Shown piece after piece: positions 44,201-55,700 of a stretch of 64,000 nucleotides of DNA. The DNA is from Romanomermis culicivorax (Eukaryota; Nematoda; Enoplea; Mermithida; Mermithidae), in contig CAWUHX010000023.1 in the NCBI GenBank assembly GCA_963922205.1, forward strand, positions 558,001 to 622,000, written 5' to 3'. The notes below the pieces were generated by a model, which was not told the origin of the DNA, searched no databases, and saw only the letters and a program-made list of their open reading frames with translations. A program made the position numbers and the translations under genes. How positions within the stretch are numbered: position 1 is the first letter of the stretch; every line of letters starts with the position of its first letter.

Positions 44201-47200
44201 GGCAGCTAAATTTTGTGTGTTGTGACATGTATAACATGAGATATCTTATAATGTGAAATATGTTATAAACATGAGATATGTTATAACATGTATATCTTTT
44301 AATGTGGTATATATTATGATGTGTGACACTATGTTATAAAACACCCCATGTTATAACATATACCTCCTCTATAACGTACCCTGTGTTATAACATACCTCC
44401 TCATGTTATAACATACACTGTGTGATAACATGGCTCCTCGTGTTATAACGTCACCCATGTTATAACATAGAATATCTTATAACATGCTATATAACATTGT
44501 GTATGTTATAAAATGGGTATATTATAACATGGGATATGTTACTACATAGGACTATGTTATAACATGTCGAAAAATAAAAAAAAATTTTGGCGTTAATTTT
44601 TTTGTTTAATTCACGTTTGAAAATAGTTTAAACCGTCAATTTCTCAGGTCGAATAACGAAAATGTAGCCAAAATCGCCGTTTTATTTTCGGGCGGCGTCG
44701 ATTCTTTACTATTGACTTTACTAATTAACCAATTATGGCCGGAAAATTGGCCCATCGATCTATTAAACTTATCTTTCGGCAAAAATTTGCCGGACAAAAA
44801 TGTAAATTACGATAGCCCCGATCGATTAGAAGGTCGAAAATCCTTTTTAGAATTAAAATGCGTAATAGAAAAACGGAATTTTCGACGACGTCGATTTAAT
44901 TTCGTAGAAATTAACGTCGAAAAACAAGAATTGGAAAAAATGCGACGCGAAAAAATTGCGCATTTGATTCGACCGGCTAAAACGGTGATGGACGATAGTT
45001 TGGGCTGCATTTTGTGGTTCGCGGCTCGGGGTCGAGGTTTTTTGGACGACGAAGAATACGTTAGTCAAGCCCGGGCCCTGTTTTTAGGCAGCGGCGCCGA
45101 CGAATTGCTGGGCGGCTACGCTAGGTGAGAAATAGTTTTTCACTAATTTTTACAAAAAAATAATGAAATTTGAATTTTTCATCGAATTAAATTTTTTTGT
45201 GAAATTTTGTATTTATTCATTTTTCTGCGAAATATTGTGAGATTTTAATTATTTGTCAATTTTTGTGAATTTCGCATAATTTTGAAAAAGTTTTTAGAGT
45301 TTATATTTTCTTCAGAATTCAAGCTTTTGTAAAATTTTGCAGAATTCAAATTTTTTGCTAAGCTTTGTACAGTTATTTTTTTTGAAATTCTGTGAACTTT
45401 TATTCTTTTCCAACATTTTGGAAAAATCAAATTTTGATGCGAAACTTTTTGAAATTCAGACTTTTTGAAAATTTTTGTATAGTATACTTTTGTTTTGCAA
45501 AATTCAGATTATTTTGTAAAGTGTTGTAAAATCTAGTTTTTCTAAAATTCTATAAAATTTTATTTTTTTAAATTTAATTTTCTTTTCCAATATTTTAGAA
45601 AAATTCAGTTTTTTGTAAAACATCTTCCAATTTGGATTTTCTGTCAATTTTTGTTGATTGTTTTGTCAAATTCAATTACATTCTTTTGTAAAGTTGCTCG
45701 AAATTTAAATTTTCATGTAAGATTTTTTGAATTGTGTAAAATTCAAATTTTTATTCTAATGTAAAACTCGGTTTTTGTGAAATTTCGTAAATTTTCTAAT
45801 TTGTTGTGAAATCTTATAAAACTTACACTTCTTTGTGCAGATTTTTAAAATTTTCCCGGTAAAATCTTCCAAAGTTGAATATTTTCTAGAATTATGCCAA
45901 AGTTGAATTCCTTCAAAAATCTTAATTTGAATTGTTTTGACAAGTTTTGTAAAATTCAATTTTTTCTTGACATTTTTTGAAATCAAGTTTTTTGTGGCTC
46001 CGTAAAATTAGATTTTTTGTAAAGTCATGTAAAACGTAATTTTAACTTGAAATTCTGGAGATTTATTCGCCACGATTTTTTACACAGGTTTGTCATGTAT
46101 TTTGTTTACTTATCGCTGCTCGTTTTTTGTTTGTCATTTTGTGTTTTTCAATTTTTTGTCAGTTGATTCTTTTACACACATTTTCTGTTTATTTTTGTTA
46201 GTTGCTTAATTTTGTGTTTTTTTTGTTTTTGTTTCCTTTTTTATCTTTTTTTGCTCTTTCTTCTGATGTATATTTTTCCTACACATGTATATCATTTTTT
46301 CTGTGTATTTTTATATGTTTATCGCTATATTTTGTTTTCTTTTTTGTTTTTGTTTCTCATTCTATCTTTTTTCGGCTCATTTTTTTGATGTCTATTTTTT
46401 TGCAGACATAAAAATATCATTTTTTCATAGTTTTGTTTATTTACTGCTAATTTTTTTGTTTTCTTTAATCTTTTTGTTGGCTCAGGCTTATTCTATCAAT
46501 GGGAATTTTTTACTGACCAAGATATTGATTTTTGTGTATATGTGTTAATTCTTATGTTATTATGCCTTTTCCTTAGATTTTTTAGACATTTTGCATGTAT
46601 TTTTCCGTTTACTTATTGCTGAATTTTGTGTTCTTTTTGTTTTTGTGTTTTTATATTTTTTTGTTTTTTGTTACCTGTTTCTATTGTACCGAGTTTTTAC
46701 ACACATTTTTTATGTTTTTTACCAATTTTTGTGTTTTTTTTCCTTGTTTGACGTTTCGTATTTGCTTTTTTGTGTTTTTATGTTTTTTTGTTTTCTTTTT
46801 CACCTGTGTATTTTTGTTTATTTATCGCTCAATTTTTTTTATTATTTTTTACCAAATTTTTGACTTCGCAAATTTATTTTCTTACAGGTATAGAACTCAT
46901 TTTCGAAATTTCGGCTATCCTGGTTTAGCCCAATTATTAACCAAAGAATTGACGGAAATTTCGACGCGAAATTTCGGTCGCGACGACCGGGTCATCAGCG
47001 ACAACGGCAAAGAATCACATTCGCCTTTTATGGATTTAGATTTTATTAAATTTTGCCACAAATTTCTTCCTTTAAATTTAAAAACGCGACTAGATTGGGC
47101 GAAAGGTCGAGGCGAAAAATTCATTTTACGCTTAGTTTTGTACGAAAATGGTTTCCGGCGGGCGACTTTTTTGCCCAAAAAAGCCATGCAATTTGGAACT

Positions 47201-47305
47201 AGGTTGGCCAAAATGGAGGAAAAAAGCGAAAAAGGGAGCGATTTTTGCCGAAGATTATTCACAAATGATTACGTTGATGAAAATTCTAATAAAAAGAAAA
47301 TGTGA
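35243..47305 (+). CDS. ASNSD1: Asparagine synthetase domain-containing protein 1 (six exons, 576 aa)
   Basis: The coding exons are 35243-35539, 40974-41099, 41162-41445, 41783-41911, 44648-45124 and 46888-47305; phases join cleanly to 576 codons plus TGA. The N-terminus MCGICC places Cys2 as the nucleophile of a class II glutamine amidotransferase domain (residues about 1-190, with CRGPD, FNGEIFSG and ARDYFGQRS). The synthetase half has the ATP-pyrophosphatase loop VLFSGGVDS (about 290-298), LNLSFG, a CILWFAARGRG stretch and GSGADELLGGYAR (about 426-438). This is the ASNSD1 type rather than true ASNS. Whether these proteins make asparagine is uncertain. Acceptors are TTTTCAG, TTTACAG, TTTTCAG, TTCTCAG and CTTACAG; donors are GTAAGT, GTTGCT (weak), GTAAGC, GTAAGA and GTGAGA. 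Intron sizes are 5.4 kb, 62, 337, 2736 and 1763 bases. No frame damage is seen, so the gene looks functional. Human ASNSD1 is somewhat longer, about 640 aa. Confidence 0.9.
35540..35957. repeat. Start of intron 1: left part of a CATACATGTA-type element
   Basis: CATACATGTA at 35625-35634 starts a segment whose right counterpart is near 37000-37117 (ATGACTACCGTATGGC...CCCCCCAATTAATATATG). The same pair of segments occurs together at 63489-63899. The middle of this copy holds the hAT-like element at 35958-36732 and another fragment. Confidence 0.55.
35958..36732. mobile_element. hAT-like element, CAGAGGTCCCC family, copy 1 (intron 1 of ASNSD1)
   Basis: It starts CAGAGGTCCCCAAGG and ends GGGTGCTCTG. 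The flanks ACCTATAG (35950-35957) and ACCTATAA (36733-36740) match at 7 of 8 bases. It is collinear with copy 2 at 38746-39770. Its plus strand keeps part of a transposase C-terminus near 36100-36170 (an AECGFSIINPIRL region) and then degenerates. Confidence 0.82.
36733..37119. repeat. Fragment with a reversed CAGAGGTCCCC-type end and the right part of the host element
   Basis: A reversed terminus reading GACCTTGGGGATCTCTG ends at 36992, so a third, truncated copy of the CAGAGGTCCCC family may be present here in the opposite direction. From about 36993 to 37117 the sequence matches 63775-63895. Confidence 0.5.
37120..38280. repeat. AATTCAA/GAATTC-rich degenerate satellite in intron 1
   Basis: Some 1.15 kb is built from short degenerate words such as GAATTCAATTCAAATTC at roughly 20-30 base spacing. 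Many partial palindromes arise from the AATT/GAATTC words. It is non-coding and intronic. Confidence 0.7.
38281..38737. other. AT-rich intronic DNA
   Basis: No element or gene recognised. This was the insertion site of the hAT-like copy that follows. Confidence 0.35.
38746..39770. mobile_element. hAT-like element, CAGAGGTCCCC family, copy 2, with transposase remnant
   Basis: It starts CAGAGGTCCCC and ends GGTGCTCTG. An exact 8-bp duplication, GCACGCAG, is at 38738-38745 and 39771-39778. On the plus strand at 39019-39213 a frame ends with a segment reading LMRFGTVLPIESPYAECG then FSIINPIRL. This resembles the hAT dimerisation region, with AECGFS where AERxFS is usual. It is otherwise non-coding. 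Confidence 0.88.
39779..40973. repeat. Rest of intron 1, with a truncated CATACATGCAC element
   Basis: CATACATGCACGTGGGGGG at about 40069 starts a copy of the element seen at 27192-29108. It includes the GACCCCCAGCAGATT repeat and runs to about 40325 without a matching right end. The remainder up to the exon 2 acceptor is AT-rich and featureless. Confidence 0.6.
41446..41782 (+). repeat. Intron 3: pyrimidine-rich (TTTTC)n-like
   Basis: Almost the whole intron is T and C on the sense strand, with TTTTCTTTTC-type words, ending in the acceptor CTTTTCAG. Frames translated here are low-complexity Phe/Leu/Ser and are not genes. Confidence 0.8.
41930..43685 (+). repeat. Roughly 118-bp tandem array filling most of ASNSD1 intron 4
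   Basis: I see about fifteen degenerate units. Recurring landmarks in each are a TTTACACTGCTG.TAAAAACCAATTCACTTG segment, AAAAAGTGTAAACTGACATTTC, and AAAGTAGTTCAAAACGTC followed by ACATTTTCAGGTCAAATAAT and GAAAATGTAGACC. The last landmark matches the sequence at the start of exon 5 (TTTCTCAG|GTCGAATAACG then AAAATGTAGCC). The array starts within about 20 bases of the exon 4 donor. Several units contain TTTTCAG and could act as decoy acceptors. Confidence 0.8.
43690..44575. repeat. ATGTTATAACAT palindromic minisatellite in intron 4
   Basis: About 0.9 kb consists of a degenerate 16-20 base unit around the palindrome ATGTTATAACAT (for example TCCCATGTTATAACATAT). It separates the 118-bp array from its last, exon-5-adjacent unit at about 44600-44690. 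Such runs can extrude cruciforms. Confidence 0.82.
45125..46887 (+). repeat. Intron 5: T-rich degenerate repeats
   Basis: The first half (45125-46080) is made of TTTTGTGAAATTTTGTAAAATTC-type words. The second half (46080-46870) is of TTTTTGTGTTTTT and TTTATCGCT words in roughly 130-base periods. Some periods contain a TTTTTGCAGACATAAAAATATC-like stretch that faintly resembles the exon 6 junction (CTTACAGGTATAGAACTC). It is non-coding. Confidence 0.65.
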
Positions 47306-48807
47306 AATTGAGGAAAAAATTTTGCACTCTTTTTTCTTATTGTGTTACTTTTGGATTTTATACGCTACTCCTGTCGGTTTCACCCCTATTCGGTGACGAC
47401 AGCGAAGTATCAGAACAGATTCTCAAAATAACGAATTTTCAGAACAATAATCTTTAGAATGGAAGAATTGAAATTGGTCGGGGTGGTAGACGTTTTGCAA
47501 CATGGCCCATTTGGTCCTTTCCGATCTTGTTGATGCCGGTTGTCACTCATTTTGGCACCAAACGCTAGATTTCTGACATGGCTTTATGTGCTTTCACGAC
47601 ATTATAGCTTTTTATTTCTATTCGTTTATTATTAATACATCCATATGCATGTTTCTTTTTTCTTTTATCGATTTATTTCTTTGAATATCCTGATTTTGTG
47701 CTACCTTTTGTATGATTTTCTCAGGTTGTGTAATTTTGTTCTATTTTTTACCTACTTTATTTTACTTCTCATGTCTTTATCATTCGTTTTTTTCTGCTTT
47801 TACTGCTTAATTATTTTATTCGTTTCATCTTATTTTTTTATTTTATTCATTCCATTAATTTAATTTTTTGCAATGCAATTAAGCTGCATACAAAGCAGCT
47901 TTAATGGAAAATTCTTATGATAATTTTTTGCTTTTGTTTTTTTCTAACGTTTCAAAAAATGTTCTTTTCATAGAATTTTTTTCGTGATTTTGAAATGGTC
48001 CGTTCGTGCATACCTACCGCAACTGCTGCACAAAAGCATATGAAATTTAGATGGCCAAATGCAACAAAAAAAACAGACTATCTCAACCATCAAAAACGAT
48101 CTTGATTTACCTAATTTGCATATTGTGCGCGTTTACTCTAATGCATAGAAATTTTTTGTATTCGCTGTATTGGGACTTCACTGTAATGAGAATCACTGTT
48201 TTGAGTTTCGCTGTATTGGGGACGACCTCCCGTCTTGTCTGTTACCAAAAAATCGGGCTAAAACTTAATTTTTTGTTCTTTTCTGCTGTTATTTTTTAAT
48301 TTTTACTATTTTATTTTTTCCTCCTGATACTATTTTCCTTTTCTGCTTTTTTTGTTCGTTTTTCTACTTTTCTGTCACATCTTTTCGCTTTTTCTGTAAT
48401 TTCTAAGTAATTTTTTCCCCTGTAATTTCTCATCTTGCATGTAAAACATGCAATGCACGAAGTCATGTCCTCTGTGGATAACTTTCGCCAACATTGGATA
48501 AGATCGTACTACAAAACCGATTTTTTGGCTGACACGAGCATTTTGAAATTTGATTTAATTTTTGTTTTATGCTATTCCTTTTTAACTTATTATCCAATTT
48601 CCTGAAGAACTGCAAATGTTTTACATTTTGTCCTCGTTGATTATTTCTCATTTTAGTCACTTTTCAAGTTTCTTTCCGTCGATTGTTCTAAGTTATTCAT
48701 TTTTTCTCGAAATTTTTGCTACTGCTTTCATAACCTGCAATGCATGGAAACATGACCTGAGCTATAGGTTACACGGCGTTTTTCGAAACAGCGATTCTCA
48801 TTACAGC
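47306..48807. repeat. ASNSD1 3' flank and left half of an inverted repeat region
   Basis: From about 47380 this AT-rich stretch matches segments in reverse complement at 58102-61060. TTTCACCCCTATTCG.. and TATCAGAACAGATTCTCAAAATA pair with about 60880-61030. The TTTCATCTTATT...GCAATGCAATTAA and CGTGCATACCTACCGCAACTGC segments pair with about 59460-59720. Short CGCTGTATTG(A/G)GA(A/C)TC words repeat near 48160-48230 and 48775-48805. The 3' UTR of ASNSD1 must lie at the left end; no clear AATAAA is found within 100 bases of the stop. Confidence 0.6.
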
Positions 48808-49702
48808 TGTAACGACCAGATTTCTGTGAGGTACTTTACTTGGACCAATCGGTCGATACGGCCGGGACAAATACGGGACGGGGAACGCGGGCGAACGGTT
48901 ACAACACAACAACGGATAATCGACGGTCGCTTGAACGTCGACAATAAACGCGCTTCGAATAAAAACGGATGGGGGCCTCGGTTTAAGTGCTTTCGAATAG
49001 TCGGCCGCTTGCAAATGTATAAAAAGACGGGGGCGAGCACGGAGGTAAAAACGGAGAAACCACAAAAAGACGAATCATCAAAATCACGCTTTGCTTCTTC
49101 TTTTATACGGCGATTCTGGCCACTCCCTGGACGCTGCGGGAGGTCGAGCTTCTGTCCATCTTCTTCCGCCAATCGTCGTTTCCGGCTACGCTTTTCATGC
49201 TTCCTTAGTTACGCCTCTCTAACGCTTTTCTGGTACCGTATGCTTTCCGTGCTTCACTTGCTTTCTACGGTGGGCTTGGCCACACCTCTGTGCTTCTGTG
49301 CATGCTTCCTGTATCGGTTTCTCTGTATACACATGTTTTGTGGGGCCGCCGCTACTGTTACACTTGAGACTACTGTACGGCGGGGCTTCTACGTATTTTA
49401 CTGTGTGCAGGTGTTGTTTACGATTTTTACGGGGGATTACGGTAGCTGTGGAATGTGTAGTTTAGTGTAGGTTCTAGGGGAACAGCTGCCGTTTGTGCAA
49501 ATTAATTAGGGCGTCTTAATTGGGCTACCGGGGTGTGAACGGATCAAAATAAAGTACTTCACGTAATTTTGTAGGAATGTTTGGGTGTGAATCCCAGACA
49601 TCCTTGAGACGATAAAATGTGAAAATAAAATAATATCTAATAAATGTCTATTACATACAGTATGCTACATATTTACAGTACTGCTTTAGCAGGTACGTTA
49701 CA
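48808..49702 (-). repeat. 3' LTR of the Env-bearing element
   Basis: 895 bp, TGTAACG...TACGTTACA on the plus strand. It is nearly identical to 57207-58101 and directly preceded on the coding strand by the polypurine tract. Long frames within both LTRs on either strand reflect composition and not genes. Confidence 0.94.
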
Positions 49703-49715
49703 TTTCCCTCCTTCC
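49703..49715 (-). other. Polypurine tract of the Env-bearing element
   Basis: The minus strand reads GGAAGGAGGGAAA immediately before the LTR's TGTAACG. It lies about 20 bases after the polyprotein stop codon, so there is almost no 3' untranslated spacer. Confidence 0.82.
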
Positions 49716-49733
49716 GGAGTTGAACGTCCTCGT

Positions 49734-52700
49734 TCAAGGCTTTCGAGGTTGAGGAAGGGTGGGGGTAGATTCGATAGTTGCTTTCCGAGGGTAGAAAGGG
49801 GTTGTCTTGTTTACATGCACCGTGAATGTAATATTCTTATGGGGGTGTTTGAGTGTAACATTGGGGTACATGAAATTTGTAACTGTATAGGGCCCGTTTT
49901 GGCGAGGGAGGAATTTGGGAGTCAACCCTTGTTTACACGAATGATTTTTATAAAGTATAAGATCACCTACTTTGTAATGTATGTTCTGAGCATGCTTGTT
50001 ATACTGACGGGTGTAGTGGGCTTGGGCTTTTTGCAAACTTTTCTGCACGGTTGAGAGTGCTTCTGCAAAATGCGATTTTACACGAAGGGCGTAATCATCT
50101 AAATCAACCATGTAGGACGTGGGGAAAAAATTTAAAGCTGCGTCTGACGGCAGATTTGCTTGCCTACCGTGTAGTAATTCAAATGGGGGATATGATGTGC
50201 TATCATTTTTATGAATGTTGATCGAAAAAACGGCATATGGGAGATAGGTATCCCAATCAGTGTGATTTGAATTGATGTACATGCGGATACGGGTGGCTAG
50301 GGTTTGGTTGCAACGCTCAACTTCTCCATTGGCAATGGGATGGTATGGGGTAGTATGAATTTTCTGAGTATTGCATAAACTTGTGATCCGTGAGAAGAGA
50401 TCGGATACGAAATCGGTGCCACGATCACAATGGATGATTTTTGGGGACCCATGACGACAAACAATTTTGGTCACGAATAGCTTGGCAATAGTGGCTGCAG
50501 TGATGTCAGGGGTCGGGAATGCCTCTACATACTTTGTGAAATAATCGATGAAAACGACAATGAATCGGTTGCCGTCTTCAGTGAGGGGTAACGGTCCCAT
50601 GCAATCAACACCGACTCTATCAAATGGGCCAGTTGGCTGAATTGGTACCAAGTTTGCATGGACTTTGTGCCTAAGAGCTTTCTGTGTCTGGCATGGGTGG
50701 CAAGTTTTGCAGTAACGTTTGATATCACAGCTCATTTGGGGCCAAAAATATTTCTGTCTGAGCAAGTGTAAAGTTTTCCGGGCCGCAAAATGGCCTGTGA
50801 ATTTGCTGTCATGATGTGAGGCGATGAGATGCTGGACTTGGGACTTGGGAATGTATAGTTTTGCCTGTTTGTCCACTATACGGAAGAGGATGTTTTGATG
50901 CACTGCGAATTTGATCAGAGTAAGGGGGTGTTTTTGGGCGATTTTTGCTAAAATACTTTTGACAGTTGGGTCAGTGCGTTGGAGTTCGGCAAAGTTTTTC
51001 TGTTGCTCTTCTTGTTCAGTTGCTTCGGCTTCCAAAACTGAATTGAGGGTTGATATTTCGGGGCGGGTTTCTATTTGCTCAATATCAAAGGATTGTTTTG
51101 CTGTCTGTGAGGGGAATCGAGAAACTGCATCTGCGTTGCGGTTAGCAGTGCCTTTCTTGGGTCGAATGTCTAGCTGAATACCAGAGAGGGCTAATCCCCA
51201 ACGGGCAATGCGAGGGGACGGGTTTTCCTTCTGTAAGACTGCTTGAACTGCTGTGTGGTCAGTGTGTACAATGACATGTTGCTGGAAAAGATAAGGGCGG
51301 AAATACTTGACAAATTCGACTACTGCGAGGGTTTCCAACTCAGTGATCGGATAGTTGCGTTCTGCGGGTTTCAATGTGCGGCTCCCAAAAGCAATGGGGC
51401 GATCCTGACCTTTACTATCTAGCTGACTGAGAATGGCGCCGATTCCGAGTTTTGAGGCGTCGGTTTGCAGAATAAACGGTTTTGTGAAATCGGGATGCTG
51501 TAGTATTGGGGCATGAATGAGTAATTCTTTTAGCTTAGTGAATGCGTTTTGCTGTTCAGGGCCCCAGGAAAATTCGGAATTCTTTTTGAGTAGCGATGTG
51601 AGTGGGCTAGAAACTTGAGAGCAATTTGGGATGAATCTGCGATAATACGAGGGTAGGCCAAGGAATAATTTAACTTCTTTTGAGCTTTTGGGCGTGGGTA
51701 TGTCATAGATTGCCTGTACCTTATGGGGATCTGGTGAGATGCCTTGCTGGGAAATGACGTGGCCTAAGTATTGGACTTGGGGCTGGCAGAATTTGCATTT
51801 TTGTATGTTTAGCTTGAGGCCTGCTTGTGAGAATCGGGCAAGAATAGTGTCTAAACGTTCCAGCATTTGGGCATGGGAGTCTGCGAATACCAAAACATCG
51901 TCGAGATATACAAGGCATGTGTTCCATTGCAGACCCGAGAGAATAACATCCATTAACCTTTGGAATGTGGCTGGGGCATTGGTGAGTCCAAAGGGGACGT
52001 AATTGAATTGATACTGGCCGGCTGAGCAATTGAATGCAGTTTTTTCTCTGTCTGCTTGTGCTATGGGAATGGAATAATATGCATTGGATTGGTCAAGGGA
52101 GGTGAAATATTTCATTCCTCGGAGGGTGTCTAGAATTTCGTCTATACGGGGTAAGGGGTAGGTATCTTTTTTGGTGACTTTGTTGAGGCCTCTAAAATCA
52201 ATGCATAAACGATGGCCTCCATCTTTTTTGGGAACTAAAACTGTGTTGGTACACCATGGGGAATTGCTTTGGCTTATGACACCTGCTGCTGCGAGTTGCT
52301 CAACTTCTGCTTGTATGATTTGCTTTTCTTTTGGGGAAGTCCGATAAAGTTGTCTACGTACGGGTTGGGAACCATTGGTGTCAATTGTATGTGAAACGAG
52401 GGTGGTTCTGCCTACGTCCATTTTGGATTTAGCATATAATGTAGGGTACTTCGATAGGGCGCGTAGAAGTTGCGTTTTTTCTGCTTCTGTGAGGTCACTG
52501 GAGGTTAAATTAACATTTTCTTTCAACCATGTGAATGTATCAAAACGGTTGGGCTGGTTTTGCGTTGAAGGGGTTAGATTAGCGGGAGCATTTTGTTTTG
52601 GGATGTAACATGAGACTGTACCAATGCATGTTCCAGGATAAAGAATTTGGGCTGTTTCTTGTGTGTTTAAGATGGATATGCGTATGCGACTGTTTTGATT

Positions 52701-55700
52701 CTCAGATATACAAGCTGCGAAATGGACTTTGGGATTCTGTTTGGGTTTTGGGGTGAATTCAAGCTGTTTGACCTGTAAGTACGATTTGGGCAAGGGGACA
52801 GTAAATTCGGTTACTGTACGGGGTGGTAATTCTAATTTCTCATCCAAATAAGTTCCACCACGAGTTGAAAGAGGGCTATATTCTAGGCCATCACAAGGTA
52901 GTATAACATTGCCAAATTTGACCTGTGATTTTTGATTGTTGATAGTGTATTCCGAAAATCGACTGAGAAAGTTTTTGCCTAGAAGGATGTCTGCTGTGCA
53001 ATCTTTTTGGACATGGACCATGATTGTTTCCTGAATTGTTTGGGCTGTCACTGTGACAAAAGTGGTCCCTATAAAGTGAATCGGAAGATTATTTGCTGCT
53101 TTTGCTTGGACTAGCGGGGGTTTCATGTCTAACTGTAAAAGTTGAGCGACTCGGGAATCAATGAGTGAGTAAACTGCACCAGTGTCAATCATGCCTTTTG
53201 TCATTAATTTGCCGTTAAGTGTGATTGGAATATGAGGGGTATGTTTTCCAGGTACGTTTTGGGGTGGCTTATTTGATGCAGACTGGTGAATTTGATTAAT
53301 GAGTTCGATTGCAGGAGTTCGGGGGGTATCAATATCGACAAGGACGTATTTCTGCTGTGTTTGCGCCCCACGACGATTAGCTAATTCTAAAAGAGCATGG
53401 CCGAATGATGGAGGAATAGTCTCATGTAAATGTCTGTTGTTTGATGGTATTTCGTATGCATGTTCGTTTGTGGTATGATGCTTTGGAGAGGGGAAGTATT
53501 TTCGAAGAACGAGAAACGAATAAAAGACGCCTGCAATAACTACAGTAATAACGGCGAGATTGATAATGATTTGCAGGGGTCCTTTGAGTAAATTGTTTAA
53601 TCCGTCCGTGAGACTTTGGGTGGTACCGGTTATTACATGTTCTATGCCTTGACCGGGGCCAGAGAGTGTATTTCCGAGTGCTTGGCCAGTGCCTGAGATC
53701 ATGTTGTAAACTGTATCGGAATTGAGAGACATTTGGGCGGTGTAATTGACGAGTTTTTTGACAATGTTTTCGAGTGTGTGAGTTTTGTAAATGTATTGTT
53801 TCAAAAAGAGTAAGTTGGTTGAAATAGTTGCAAGTTGATCATGAAAAATGGCGGGTGTATTAAAATGAAAAAGGGAGAAATTTTGGTTCCAGACAATTTC
53901 TAAGGGTAAGTTTGTGACATGCGGGGATCCGGTTTCACTGACCCATGTATTATTCTGTTTGTAAAGGGCTACATGCATGTGATGGCAGTCAACGGTTTGC
54001 GAAAAAGGGGTCAAATCGTTGCCTCCTGGATTTGAAAACATGAGTTCGGTTCCTACGAGGATGGGCAAAAGTTTGTAACATGTTTGGTTGATTTTATGGT
54101 TGTAAAAGATTTTAGATGCATTTACTTGTTTACAGGGCCAGACTGTGAGGGCTTCTCCTGTGAATTCTGCTATTATGTCGGTTCGCTGTAGGAATGCACG
54201 GGCTCCGAGGGTTGCATCAAGGCGTAAAATTTGCCATACGAGATCAAGGTGACGCTGTGCCTGTCTACATAATTCACTCCATACGTTTTTGAAATTTTGA
54301 ATTTCGAATTCCTGTATTTTGTCTGCTAGATAGTTTAGTTTTGCATTGATGGGTTCAAAATCATCAAAATCGTATAGTGTAGTATGAGTTTCGTTGGTTT
54401 TTGGGGTTAAAAATGCGTTACGATGTGGGGTGCTTTTGTCTAATTGTACAATAATGCCTTGTTCGGTTAGAATGCTATCTTGGATTTCTGGGCAATTGGG
54501 GTTCGAAAAAACTGTATTTTTAACCGAGAATGCACCTTGTAGTTCTTCTATTATCATGTGTGTTTGCGTGAGTTTGATGGGATGTGTATTTTTGTATTCG
54601 AAAGGGCATAAGTTTTCAAATGCTGTTTCATTCCAGATAATGGATCCGTCGGCTGTGACACAATGACCTGATGTCGGTTTGCATGACCCTAGGTCACCTA
54701 ATGTACCTGTCATAGATTTGCCATTCCAAGATGCTATTTGTCCTATTTCTATGATGACGTTAGTGACCGAGGTACAATGGTCTGTACAACACCATGTGTA
54801 TTCTACGCTTAGGGAGTTATTTGTTGACCAAAATCCTGGTTGGGTTTCGTACAATTTTTGACCGTTGTGTTCTTTGTCTATAACGATTGCCTTACAAACA
54901 TGTGGGGTTAGATTTTGCATTTCGGTTTGGTCGAAGACAATACCTTTTGATCCAAAAAATCCTGTATTAGTACAAATTTTGCGTTTGCGAACACTGCATT
55001 TGTATGCGTCTGTAATGTGGGGCTTAGTGGAGGGGATATAGATTTTTCCGAATGTTTGTACGGGTTTGTCTACTGTGGAAGGGGGCATGCATGATACAAG
55101 TTTTGGTATGCTGACTGAGTGACCGCTCAATGAAGTTCCACACATCTGAAATTGGGCACTACACGATGTAGGGATTATTATACATAAAAATATACAATAC
55201 AATGGCCAATGTAGTGGTTTAGTGGAGGCGGCGGGGTACTGTATATTTTCGTTCTGTTCGATTTGGCGTGGCGGTTTTTGGTGTTGTCGTTTTGCGATTT
55301 TGGGCTGGGGGGGTGGCCGGTTTGAAATCTGAACGGTCTGTAAAATTTTAGAAGTTGAGTTATGGGATGGGGTTTGGACTTGCTTACTTGTGGGGGTTGG
55401 TAGAAGCGTTTGGCGGGGGCGGAATTGGTAGGGTTCAGGGGTCAGGCCATGGAGAAGGGATAACAAGTTGCGGCCTGTTTTCGACGGGGTTTCGGGGGCC
55501 GTGGGCGGCGTTGTGTCTTGCTTTCGGGGGATCTTGTAGCCTACGGGGATGGTGGGCGGCGATTTTTCGATTTTTGCGGCTTCAGGCGTGGGGGGTGGTG
55601 ACATGGCGCACCAATCGGGTACGTCCAGATCAAGGACGTATTCGTCACTACGGCAGTGGGTGTTGGGCATGATAGTTCCTAAAGTAGTCTGAGGGCCGTT

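Noticed and set aside
37120..44575. CRISPR-like array
   Set aside because: The repeats are degenerate tandem units without unique spacers, in a eukaryotic intron.
48616..49470. 284-codon plus-strand frame and its 214-codon twin at 57225-57869
   Set aside because: Both lie mainly in the 895-bp LTRs, antisense to the element, with no domain; they are open because of LTR composition.
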